NCBI GenBank assembly: GCA_947172415.1
Contig: OX359196.1
Location: forward strand, 2,730,501-2,794,500
Length of the DNA stretch: 64,000 bases
Origin: Chondrosia reniformis
Lineage: Eukaryota > Porifera > Demospongiae > Chondrillida > Chondrillidae
Reading direction: 5' to 3'
Shown here: positions 22,784 to 34,594 of the stretch, one piece after another
How the letters are laid out: the number at the start of each line of letters is the position of its first letter
How positions within the stretch are numbered: the first letter of the stretch is position 1
Made by a program: the position numbers and the translations under genes
The notes under the pieces: model-generated
Database searches by the model: none
Told to the model about the DNA's origin: nothing
What the model saw: the letters and a program-made list of their open reading frames with translations, nothing else

Positions 22784-22953
22784 TTCTAGTACTAGTTATA
22801 CTAGGTACTAGGTAAGTGCTAGTTGTATGTACTAGCACTAGATATATTTACTAGTTCTAGGTACTAGTTGCATGTACTTGTTGAGTGTTATAGTATGTAT
22901 TTCTGATCATTTTAGCCTTTGCACAGGCTTAGTGCAATTAACTCCCTTTGTCA
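22784..22953 (+). mobile_element. Chimeric retro-insertion: inverted satellite plus retrozyme 3' end
   Basis: The insertion is bounded by the 12-bp direct repeat TAGAACATATAA at 22772-22783 and 22954-22965. The first ~119 bases are the reverse complement of 22477-22595 with a few differences. The last ~55 bases (about 22899-22953) equal the retrozyme segment that ends CCCTTTGTCA, in the same orientation as at 21026. The two parts share ATTT at the junction. The paralogous site near 18145-18165 lacks the insertion. Reverse transcription primed at the target followed by a template switch would explain it (inference). Confidence 0.75.
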
Positions 22954-22965
22954 TAGAACATATAA

Positions 22966-24271
22966 CTAGTGCATACCACTAGTTCATACAACTAGCACAT
23001 ACAACTAGTACCTATGACAATAACATACACATATAACTAGTACATATAAATAGTCCAGACAACTAGTACATTAAACTAGAACTCCAACTGTGACATATAA
23101 TTATTTCATACAACTAGTACATACAACTAGTACTACAAAGAGTATATACAACTAGTACATAAAACCAGTACAAACAACTACTAAATACTACTAGTAAATA
23201 TAACCATTAAATATAACTTGTACTAGTACATACAACTAGTAAACGTAACTATTAAATATAAATTGTACTAGCAGATACAACTAGTACATACACCTAGTAC
23301 CTACTTAGTACCTAGTTTTACTAGTACTTGAACTTACAACTAGTACCTATAACTAGTACCGAACTACTACATATAACTAGTACATACACATATAACTGGT
23401 AAATATAAATATTACATATACCTAGTACATACAATTAGTACATACAAATAGTACATACAAATAGCACATACAACTAGTACATACAAGTAGTTCATAAAAC
23501 TAGTGCATACAAATAGTACACAGAACTAGTACTTAAAACTAGTTCATATAACTAGAACATACAATTAGTACATACAACTAGTTCAAACAATTAGAACATA
23601 CAACTACTACATTCAACTAATACCTATAATTAGTAAATTTAACTTGTACTAGTACATACAACTAGTAAATATGACCAGTACTAGTACATACAACTAGTTA
23701 TTAGAACTAGTACATGCAACTAGTACATCACTAATACACACAGTTAATACATACAAATAGTACACACAACTAGTACATACAACTAGCATATACATAGTAC
23801 ATACAACTAGTACATAAAACTAGTTCATGCAATTAGAACATACAAGAACTACATACAACTAATACATAAAACTGATACCTACAACTAGTAAATATAACTT
23901 GTACTAGTAGATACAACTAATTCATACAACTATTACATTCAACTAGTACATACAACTAGAACCTACCTAGTACCTTACATAACTAGCACAAGAATCAACA
24001 ACTAGTGTATACAACTAGTACATACTACTAGTTCATAGAACGAGTACATAATACTAGAACACACAACTTGTATATGCAACTAGTACATAACTTGTACATG
24101 CAACTACTACATACAACTTCTACATACAACTTCTACATACAACTAGACCTACAATTAGTAAATATAACTAGAGCTAGTACATATAACTAGTACATACAAC
24201 TAGTACATGACAAATAGTACACACAACTAGTACATACAATTAGCACATACAACTAGTACATTCAACTAGTA
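22966..24271 (+). repeat. 13-bp satellite, segment 3
   Basis: Satellite up to the Tigger insertion. Roughly 23170-23560 recurs at 18300-18640 and 28140-28470, so this block exists in three copies. Confidence 0.9.
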
Positions 24272-26245
24272 CAGTGAATCCTCAGTTATCCAAACCCCAT
24301 TGGTCAAATGGCACAAAAATTTTATTCAGATAAGTGAAAAGTTCGGATAAGTGAAATACAATCAAATATGTAGAACCGTAGAACGATTTCTTTGGACGAT
24401 CAAGCACGCCAACAAAACATGTATAGATCAGTTTAATGATTGTATAACATTCTATAACATTGTACAAATACATATGCATGTGCTCATACATACATTTCCT
24501 TTTGTAGCATCTCTAGTAAGGTCCTCTCTTTTAGGGACTCTCCTCGTTTACGGACTGCGAGGGCATGTAGTTCTCTCAACATGCATGTGTTGTATGGATT
24601 TACTTCAGGCTGGTATTCAAGCCATGTGAGGCGCTTCTCAATCATATGAGCTGCCAGTTGGAGACAAGACAGACATTCGATTCTCCTTCCTCTGGTTCAG
24701 GCTCATCTTCCTGGTCAGGCACTTGCTCTGAGAGAACATGGTCACTGATTTTATCATCTGTAATCGGCTGAAAGCCAGGATCATTGGAATCACTGTTAAG
24801 CCAGGAACTTATCTCATTTTCATCCATACTGTATCCCAACTCCTGAAATTCATGTATAAATTCTTGCACATCTTCCTCTCCTTCAGTCTGATCTTCACCC
24901 TCCTTTGGTTCTTGAATAGGCATGATCTTTCTCCACGACTTGCGTAGTGTGGATTCTTTGATTTCACCCCATGACTCTGCGATGAGCACTGTGACAATTT
25001 TCATATTCAATGACTTCGGGAAATCAATGAGAGATACGCCATTCTCATCTTCTATCAATAGCCTTCGTAACAATTTCTTCTTGTAGTGGCACTTGAGTGC
25101 CATATGTACCCCTTGATCCATTGGTTGAAACAAGGAAGTGAAATTTGGTGGCAAGTAAAGGGCTGTGATCTTTCCATCATCACTAATGAGGTCTTCTTCA
25201 CTGGGGTGGGCAGGGCAATTATCCAGCACCAGAACAGCTTTTGGCTCAAAGCCAAGAGAAGAGAGCTCTTTGCGTACTGTAGGGATGAATGAGTTGTGAA
25301 ACCAGGCATGAAAAATCTAGGAGCTCATCCATGCACTTTTCTGGCCACAGTACTCCACAGGAAGGAAGTCCATCCTCAAACCCCTAAAACACCTTGGGTG
25401 TTTTGCTTTTCCGTTAACCTGGAGAGGTAACTTGATGGTGCCTGTAGCATTTGCACAGGCATTGATTGTGACTCTCTCTTTGCTCAGCTTTCTTCCATCA
25501 GCAGAGTGCTCAAAGGAAGCAGCTAGTGTCTTGTCTGACAACAAGCGAAAGTTAAGTCCAGTCTAGTCACAATTGAAAATTTGATTGAGAGTAAGCTTGT
25601 GCTCTTCAACGAATTCCCTGAAAGATGTGACGAAAGCTGCACTTGCTTCTGTATCAGCAGATAATTTCTCACCTTCAAGGGACAAGTTGCATATTCCGTG
25701 CCTCTTGTAGAACCTCCATTGCCAACCTGTACTTCCAGAGAAACTTGACTCTTCACCGCACATCTTCTTGTGCAGCTGGACAGCTTTTTCACACAATATC
25801 GGGCCTGAGATAGGTATACCCTCCATCCGCTTTTGTTTGAACCATAAGTAGACGGCCTTATCATGCTGTTCGTCATCTCAGACCTTCGTTACTTTTGCCT
25901 TTTTACTAATACCCATGTTGTGCATCTCCTGGTTGAAGCAAAGGATCTTATCCCGCTTCTTCTTAATATCCAAGACTGTGTCCTTTCCAATGCCATAGCG
26001 TTCGGCAATAACGTTAGCAGAGCTGCTCTCTAGCTGCTTTATGATGGCCACTTTGTCTTCAATACTTAAAAATGTTCTCTTTCGCTTAGGCTTTGCAGCG
26101 TTAGTAGACTCCGTCATCCTCGATCGAGCAAAAAACTTTAGCACGACTGAAACGTGTCACATTCGCATACGTTGGTATAATAATTGCATAATCCACGTGT
26201 CATGTGCAAGGTAATTTAGTGATCCAGATAATCGAGGATTCAAAG
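24272..26245 (-). mobile_element. Tigger/pogo DNA transposon, 1974 bp
   Basis: The element sits between TA at 24270-24271 and TA at 26246-26247. Its imperfect terminal repeats share TGAATCCTC..TTATC: CAGTGAATCCTCAGTTATCC on the left and CTTTGAATCCTCGATTATCT on the right read inward. Removing it and one TA joins the flanks into a sequence that exists uninterrupted in the paralogous block at about 19068, which fixes the insertion point. The left end also holds GGATAAGTGAA-type subterminal repeats, usual in Tigger elements. Confidence 0.88.
24642..26117 (-). pseudogene. Tigger/pogo transposase with three nonsense codons
   Basis: The frame spans 491 codons from the ATG at 26117 and is unbroken except for three in-frame stops, at codons 80 (TGA), 185 (TAG) and 267 (TAG). 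An N-terminal basic segment and a Psq/CENP-B-type helix-turn-helix (SIEDKVAIIKQLESSSANVI then GIGKDTVLDIKKKRDKI) come first. A second DNA-binding domain follows, with GWQWRFYKRHGI. The DDE_1 core has D184 in IFNCD, D299 in LDNCPAHP and D334 in LFQPMDQGV, with 34 residues between the last two. The C terminus is acidic (EEDVQEF, EDEPEPEEGES). The stop at codon 185 replaces the residue right after the first catalytic Asp, normally Glu in DETGL. Without frameshifts or deletions the copy looks recently dead. The gene acted on its own element; CENP-B is a domesticated relative. Confidence 0.9.
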
Positions 26246-27185
26246 TACATACAGCTAGGACAAACAGCTAAGACATAGAACTAGTACATACACCTACTAT
26301 ATATAACTAGTAAATACACATATACCTTGTAATTGTAAATAGTATATACAACTAGTACATAAAACTAGAAACTAGTACATAAAACTAGAAACTAGTACAT
26401 ACAACTAGTTCATAGAACGAGTACATAATACTAGAAATTACAACTTGTATATACAACTAGTACATAGCTACTACATACAACTTGTTTATATGTAAAACTA
26501 GTACGTACAACTCGAACATAACTACTGCAATTAGTAAATATAACTAGTACTAGTGCATAAAACTTGTACATGCAACTAGTACATACAACTAGTACAACCA
26601 AATAGTTCACACAACTAGTACATACAACTAGTACATACAACTAGTACAAACAACTAGGACAAATAGCTCGTACATACACCTACTACATATAACTAGTACA
26701 TACACATATACCTAGAAATTATAAATAGTACATACAACTAGTACACACAGCTAGTGAATACAACAAGTATATATAGCTAGTACACAAACATAAAGTTGGT
26801 TCTTATAAATAGTCCATACACATAGTACATACAACTAGTTCATAGGACGAGAACTTAATACTAGAACGTACAACTTGTATATAAAACTAGTACATAGCTA
26901 CTGCATACAACTAGTACAAACGACTAGGACATATAACTAGTACATATACCTTCTACATATAACTAGTACATACACATATACCTGGTAATTATAATAGTAT
27001 ATACAACTAGTACATACACCTAGTGTATACAAATAGTACATATAACTATTTCTCAAACATATAACTAGTACTACAAATAGTACATACAACTAGTACATAA
27101 AACCAGTACAAACAACTATTAAATACAACTAGTAAATACAACTATTAAATATATATAACTTGTACTAGTACATACAACTAGTAAA
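26246..27185 (+). repeat. 13-bp satellite, segment 4
   Basis: Satellite between the Tigger element and the deleted LINE. Its start continues the block interrupted by Tigger and matches about 19070-19180. Confidence 0.9.
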
Positions 27186-27955
27186 TCAATCAATCAATCA
27201 ATTACCCTTATGCCTGGTGTGGCACGTAGGGCCATACAGAACAGAAAGCAGACACAGTCAGACAGTTACAAAAGATCAATTCAGTTAGTCATGCATATCT
27301 TCCTCCACAAATTGCTGTCTTGTGCAACTTCTTGCACTGATCTTCTCTGTCTTATTCCCCGTGGAAGGCGTAGCACTCTGTCTCTTACTATAGCTCCAAC
27401 CTCTTTAACCCAAAATGAGCGTTGGCGGCCTCTCTTTTTTGAGCTCCCTGGTGGACTTGGTTGGTTGAGGTTGACATCAATAGTGGCCATCCGGAGGGGG
27501 TCACTGTTCTCCAGTCTCAGTATGTGGCCGTAGAGCACTAGTTGACGTTGTGGATCACCAACACATAATCCGTGCCTCTTCATCTGCCAAGTCACCATCC
27601 TCAATTTAGCTAGTCCCTCCACGTTCCAATAACCAATCTTCATCTCTCCATCAACGCATTTATGTTCTGTACGGTTGGCTGACTTAGGGCTAACAAACGT
27701 CGTCTCCGCCCATTGGCCCTGTGAGGTAGAGAGTCGCCAGTCTCCCACCATCCTGCTTGATCGGAGTCGACGCTTCAACTGCTTGCCTTCTTGCCGTCTT
27801 TCCTTGAAGGATTCTGGGTGTCTGGCTGTGGTAGCAGGTGAGCACCGTCCCCGCCTCGACTTTGGTGTCCGCACAGGCTGAAACTCAGCCGGCGTGACTC
27901 CCACTACACCACTTGAAAGCGTTGAGGTGGTCGCCATTTTGTTGACACGTAGCCC
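27186..27955 (-). mobile_element. Internally deleted non-LTR retrotransposon
   Basis: This is a 0.77-kb minus-strand copy that keeps both ends of a LINE but lacks the middle. The 3' end, at low coordinates, finishes in a tail of ATTG repeats (about 27186-27205 on the plus strand as AATC repeats), a tail type found in RTE/CR1-like LINEs. The 5' end abuts satellite near 27955. Target duplications cannot be called because the flanks are themselves repetitive. Confidence 0.8.
27281..27937 (-). CDS. Fused LINE ORF: endonuclease start joined to RT C terminus (218 aa)
   Basis: One open frame starts at the ATG at 27937 (MATTSTLSSG). Residues 1-95 are basic and low in complexity, like a LINE N-terminal region. 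Residues 99-126 (MKIGYWNVEGL then VTWQMKRHGLCV) match the beginning of an apurinic-like endonuclease, whose first motif is K-I-x-x-W-N-V. From about residue 127 the sequence becomes the C-terminal tail that follows LINE reverse transcriptases (LVLYGHILRLENSDPLRM, then KKRGRQRSFWVKEV and WRKI). The whole catalytic endonuclease and reverse transcriptase are missing, yet the frame stays open across the junction. It cannot encode an active enzyme. It may be a non-autonomous derivative or a single deletion copy. Confidence 0.75.
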   Translation of the reverse strand: MATTSTLSSGVVGVTPAEFQPVRTPKSRRGRCSPATTARHPESFKERRQEGKQLKRRLRSSRMVGDWRLSTSQGQWAETTFVSPKSANRTEHKCVDGEMKIGYWNVEGLAKLRMVTWQMKRHGLCVGDPQRQLVLYGHILRLENSDPLRMATIDVNLNQPSPPGSSKKRGRQRSFWVKEVGAIVRDRVLRLPRGIRQRRSVQEVAQDSNLWRKICMTN

Positions 27956-30900
27956 TAGTATATACAAATAGTACACATAACTATTTCACAAACATATAAC
28001 TAGTACTACAAATAGTACATACAACTAGTACATAAAACCAGTACAAACAACTAGTAAATTCAACTAGTAAATTCAACTATTAAATATACAACAACAAATA
28101 TATATATATATACAAATATACAAATATACAACTATTAAATATATATAACTTGTACTAGTACATACAACTAGTAAATGTAACTATTAAATATAAATTGTAC
28201 TAGCAGATACAACTAGTAGATACAACTAGTACCTACTTAGTACCTAGTTTTACTAGTATTTGAACTTACAACTAGTACCTATAACTAGTACCGAACTACT
28301 ACATATAACTAGTACATACACATAAAACTGGTAAATACAAATATTACATACACCTAGTATATACAATTAGTACATACAAATAGTACATACAACTAGTACA
28401 TACAAGTAGTACATAAAACTAGTGCATACAAATACTACACACAACAAGTACTTAAAACTAGTTCATATAACTAGTACATACAATTAGTACATACAACTAG
28501 TTCAAACAATTAGAACATACAACTACTACATACAACCAATATCTATAATTAGTAAATTTAACTTGTACTAGTACATAAAACTAGTAAATATGACCAGTAC
28601 TAGTACATACAACTATTTATTAGAACTAGTACATGCAACTAGTACATAACTAATACACACATTTAATACATGCAAATAGTACACACAACTAGTACATACA
28701 ACTAGTATATAACTAGTACATACAACTAGTACTTAAAACTAGTTCATTCAATTAGAACATACAAGTACTACATACAACTAGTACATACAACTGATACCTA
28801 CAACTAGTAAATATAACTTGTACTAGTACATACAACTAATTCATACAACTATTACATTCAACTAGTACATACAACTAGAACCTACCTAGTACCTTACATA
28901 ACTAGCACAAGAATCAACAACTAGTATATACAACTAGTACATACAACTCCTACATACTACTCGTTCATAGAACGAGTACATAATACTAGAACATACAACT
29001 TGTATATGCCACTAGTACATAACTAGTACATGCAACTAGTACATACAACTAGTACAACCATATAGTACACACAACTATTACATACAACTAGTACATACAA
29101 CTAGTACAAACAACTAGGACAAATAGCTAGTACATACACCTACTACATATAACTAGTACATACACATATACCTAGAAATTATAAATAGTACATACAACTA
29201 GTACACACAGCTAGTGAATACAACTAGTGCATATAGCTAGTACACAAACATAAAGTTGGTTCTTATAAATAGTATATACACATAGTACTTACAACTAGTA
29301 CATACAACTAGTACATACAACTAGAAACTAGTACATACAACTAGTTCATAGGACGAGAACTTAATACTAGAACGTACAACTTGTATATAAAACTAGCACA
29401 TGACTACTGCATACAACTAGTACAAACGACTAGGACATATAACTAGTACATATAACTAGTACATACACATATACCTTGTAATTAAAATAGTATATACAAC
29501 TAGTACATACACCTAGGGTATACAACTAGTACATTATATATAACTAGTACATACCACTAGTTCATACAACTAGCACATACAACTAGAACCTATGACTATA
29601 ACATACACATTTACCTAGTACCTATATATAGTCCATACAACTAGTACATTAAACTGGAACTCCCACTATGACGAGTAATTATTTCACACAATTAGTACAT
29701 ACATCTAGTACATACAACTAGTCCATACAATTAGTGCTACAACCAGTTCAAACAACTGGTAAATATAACTTTTAAATATAACTAATATATATAACTTGTA
29801 CTAAAACATACAACTACTACACACAACTAGTTACTAGTACGTAAAACTAGTACATACAACTAGAACATATAACTAGTACATGCGGCTTGTACATATAACT
29901 AGTACATGCAACTAGTCCATATAACTACTTACAAATAGTCCATACAGCTAGTACTTCCAACTAGTAAATACAGATTATTACTAAATCATACACCTGGTAC
30001 ATACAACTTGTATATGCATCTAGTTCCTATAACTAGTGCATGCAATTAATTACTAGTTCATAAAGCTACTACATACAATTATTACATACACCTAGTACAT
30101 ACATCTAGTACATACAACTAGTGCCTACAAGTAGTACATTCAACTAGTACATACATCTACTTACTAGTACATACAACTAGTACATGCCACGAGTACATAA
30201 AACTATTAAGTACAACTAGTAAATATGAAAAGTACACACAACTAGTACATTCAAGTACTTAATATAACAACATGCAACTAGTTCAAACAACTAGAACATA
30301 CAACTAGTATATACTGATAGTTACTAGAACACAAAACTAGTACATACAACATCTACATACAACTAGGGAATAAAACTAGTACATACAACTAGTACATACA
30401 ATAAGTACATACAACTAGTACATACACCTATTATATACAACTAGTATATATAACTTGTACCTAAAACACTTACACACAACTAGTTCATACAACTAGTAAA
30501 AACAGATTGTTAATAGTACATACAATTAGTACATACAACTAGTACATAAAGCTGGTAGATACAACTAGTACATATAACTAGTACATACAACTACTAACTA
30601 GAACATATATACAACTAATGCATGTAACTAGTACATACCACTAATCCATACAACTAGTACATTCAACTAGCTGCTAGTACATACAACTACTACATAAAAC
30701 TAATGCATATAACTAGTAGATACAACTACTTGCTAGTTCAAAGAATTAGGGCATACAACTAGTACATTCAAGTAGCTACTGGTACATATAACTAGTTCAT
30801 AAAACTAGTACATATAACTAGTACATTCAACTATTGCAAACAACTAGTATTTACAACTAGTATATTCAACAAGTACATACAACTGGAACCTACAATTAGT

Positions 30901-31779
30901 ACATACAACCCGTTTATACAACTTTATAGTTCTTACAACTAGTTTTACTACTAGGACATAGAACTAGTACATATAACCAGTACATATAACTTGTTCGTAC
31001 AAGTACTACATACAACTAGTTACTTCTACATACAACTAGTACATACAACTAGAAAATACGACTAGTACATAAAACTAGTACATACAGCTAGTACATACAA
31101 CTAGTACATATAACTAGTACATACAACTAGTACATATAACTAGTACCTAGAATGTGCAACTAGTACATTCAACTAGGACATACAACTAGTAGCTAGGACA
31201 TACAGCTAGTACATATAACTAGTACACACACCTATTTCACACAAGGAGTATATAAAAGTTATACATAGAACTAGTACATACAATTAGTACATACAACTAG
31301 TTACTAGTACGTCCAACTAGGACATACAACTAGTACAAACAACTAGTACTTATAACTAGTACAAACAGCTAGTACATACGAGTACTAATAACTAGTGCAT
31401 AAAACAATTTCACACAACTAGTACATAGAACTAGTAAATATAAGTACATACAATTAGTATTTACAACTAGTACATAAACACAGATTGTTACTAGTACATA
31501 CACCTTGTACATACAACTAGTTCATAAAACTATAACATACAAATAGTACATACAACTAGTACATATAAGTACATTCAACTAGTATATATAACTAGTACAT
31601 ACAATTAGTAAACACAGATTGTTACTAGTACATACAACTAGTACATATAATTAGAACAAAAATCTACTACATATACCTATTAGTTACAACAATTACACAG
31701 GACCAGGACTTACAACTAGTACATATAACTACATACAACTAGTTCTAACAACTAATACATAAACTAGTAAAAACAAGTA
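27956..31779 (+). repeat. 13-bp satellite, segment 5
   Basis: A continuous diverged satellite of 3.8 kb. A TA-rich microsatellite lies at about 28083-28145. Blocks near 28140-29100 duplicate 23200-24270, and 29100-29500 resembles 26640-26990. No coding frame survives. Confidence 0.9.
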
Positions 31780-31982
31780 TTTCGAGTTTAAAAATTCGTG
31801 GGGCTGCCGCCCCCAGAATTAACTCAAACTAATTGGCCGCATCATTGGGATTTAATATATATATTCGTAATACTAATGATTGAGGACGCTTAAGTGTCCT
31901 GAACTTTATAAATAATGATGGAAAAGCTTCGTTAACTAAAGCTTCCTGAACGCCACCATTTGCAATATCGATGTATTGCCAT
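31780..31982 (+). other. Unidentified hairpin-rich island
   Basis: This non-satellite stretch has four inverted repeats in 190 bases: AATTC..GGGGCTGCCGCCCC..GAATT (31793-31820), GGACGCTTAAGTGTCC (31884-31899), AAGCTT..GTTAAC..AAGCTT (31924-31944) and GCAATA..TATTGC (31962-31979). The second and third are each preceded by AATGAT and followed by CCTGAAC. There is no open frame. Possibilities include a MITE fragment, structured RNA DNA or a nuclear copy of organelle spacer; I cannot choose between them. Confidence 0.6.
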
Positions 31983-34594
31983 CAACTAGTACATTCAGAT
32001 AGTACAAAAAACTAGTACATACAACTATTTACTAGTAGACACAACAATTACACACAACTAGTACACAACTAGTCCATATACTTACAAACAAATATTCCAT
32101 ACAGCTAGTATTTACAACTAGTAAATACAGAAAGTTACTAATTCATACACCTAGTACACACAAGTAGTACATACAACTGGCACATATAACTAGTGCATGC
32201 AACTAATTACTAGTACATACAAACACCACAAACAATCAGTTCTTACAACTAGTACATACAACTAGTACCTCCAACTAGTTCATATAACTAGTGCATACAA
32301 CTACTTAGTAGAACACATATACAACAAGTACATACAACTAGTACATATAACTACTACATACAGCTAGTACATAAAACTAATACATGTTACTAAGAGATAC
32401 AAAAATTTCACACAACTAGTACAACTATTCCATATACCAACAAACAAATATTCCATACAGCTAGAACTTAAAACTAGTAAATACAGATTGTTACTAATTC
32501 ATACACCTAGTACATACAACTGGTATATACAACTAGTACATACAATTAGTTCTTACAACTATTACATATTACTAGTATATACATCTAGTTCATAAAACTT
32601 TATACCACTAGTACATACAATTAGTACATACAATTAGTAAATACAAGTAGTACATTCAACTAGTTACTACTACAACAACTAGTAACAACAACAATTGCAC
32701 ACAATTAGTAAATACAATTAATACATATAACTAGTGCATACAAGAAGTATATACAACTAGTATCTAGTACATAAAACTAGTATATAAAGCTAGTACATAA
32801 AACTAGTACATACAGCTAGAAGTTACATCTAGTTACTAGTAAATACAACTAGTTCTATTTACTACTACATAAAACTATTAAACAACAATAGTACATATAA
32901 CTAGTACATGCAACAACTTACTAGTACATACAACGAGTACATGCAATTAGTACATACATATAGTACACACAGCTAGTACTTACATCTAGTTACTAGTACA
33001 TACAACTAGTATATACAACTAGTACATATAAATAGTACATACAACAATTACACATAACTAGTACCTATATAAAATTAGTCCATATAACTATAAACAAACA
33101 ACTTGTATATACAACCAGTACATTCACCTAGTTCATACAACTGGGACATATAACAAGTACGTGCAACAACTCACTAGTAGATACAACTAGTACATAAAAT
33201 TAGTACATACAAATAGTTTATATAACAAGTGCATACAACAATTACACAAACCTACTACATACAACTAGAACATATCTCAACTTACAACTAGTACATACAA
33301 CTAGTATATACATACGACTATTACACAAAAATAGTACACACAACTAGTACATGCAACTACTTACTAGTAAATACAATTAAAACTTACAACTAGTAACTAC
33401 AACTACTAAATATAACTAGTACATACAACAATTACACACAAGTAGTACATACAACTAGTACATACAACTAGTGCATACAATTAGTACATATAACTGGTGC
33501 CGGCAACTACGTATTAGTAAAAACAACTAGTAGAGACAATTAGTACATACCACTAATACATACAGTTAGTACATACATCTAGTTACTAGTACATACAACT
33601 AGTACATGCAACTAGTACATACAACTTGTACATATACCTAGTACATGTAACTACTTACTAGTACATACAACTAATATATACAATGAGCACATATAACTAG
33701 TACATACATCTAGTTACTAGTACATACAACTAGTACATGCAACTAGTACATACAACTTGTACATATACCTAGTACATGTAACTACTTACTAGTACATACA
33801 ACTAATATATACAATGAGCACATATAACTAGTACATACATCTAGTTACTAGTACATACAACTAGTACACACAGCTAGTACATACATCTAGTTACTGGTAC
33901 ATACAACTAGTACATACAACTAGTACATACAACTGGTACATATAACTAGTACATGCAACTACTTACTAGTACATAACAACTAGTACATGCAACTAGTACA
34001 TACAACTAGTACATATAACTAGTACATGCAACTACTTACTAGTACATACAACTAATATATACAATGAGCACATATAACTAGTACATACAGCTAGTACATA
34101 CATCTAGTTACTAGTACATACAACTAGTACATACAACTAGTACATGCAACTACTTACTAGTACATAACAACTAGTACATAACATTATTGCATAAAACTAA
34201 TACATATAACTAGTACATGACACAATTACATACAATTTGTACATGCAATTAGTAAACACAGATTGTTACTAGTACATAGAACTAGTACACATAACTAGTA
34301 CATGCAACTACAAACTAGAACGCCTATACAACTAGCACATACGACTAGTACATTTAACTAGTAACTCCAACTAGTAAATATAACTAGTACATATACAAAT
34401 TTTTCACAACTAGTACATACAACTAGTACATATAACTAGTACATGCAACTACTTACTAATACATACAACTAATATATACAATGAGCACATATAACTAGTA
34501 TATACAGCTAGTACATACATCTAGTTACTAGTACAAACAACTAGTACATACAACTAGTACATACAACTGGTACATATAACTAGTACATGCAACT
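31983..34594 (+). repeat. 13-bp satellite, segment 6
   Basis: Satellite with short higher-order repeats. A block of about 125 bp starting TAGTTACTAGTACATACAAC is repeated at about 33588, 33713 and 33840, and related blocks continue to 34560. No genes. Confidence 0.9.

Noticed and set aside
24282-24629. Small frames at the low-coordinate end of the Tigger element
   Set aside because: They lie in its 3' untranslated region and terminal repeat, on both strands, with no conserved motif.
26431-26640. Minus-strand frames of the type VLVVCTSCMY in the 13-bp satellite (also at 61499)
   Set aside because: They are translations of the tandem repeat. They survive only where CTAG is mutated, and have no protein-like composition.
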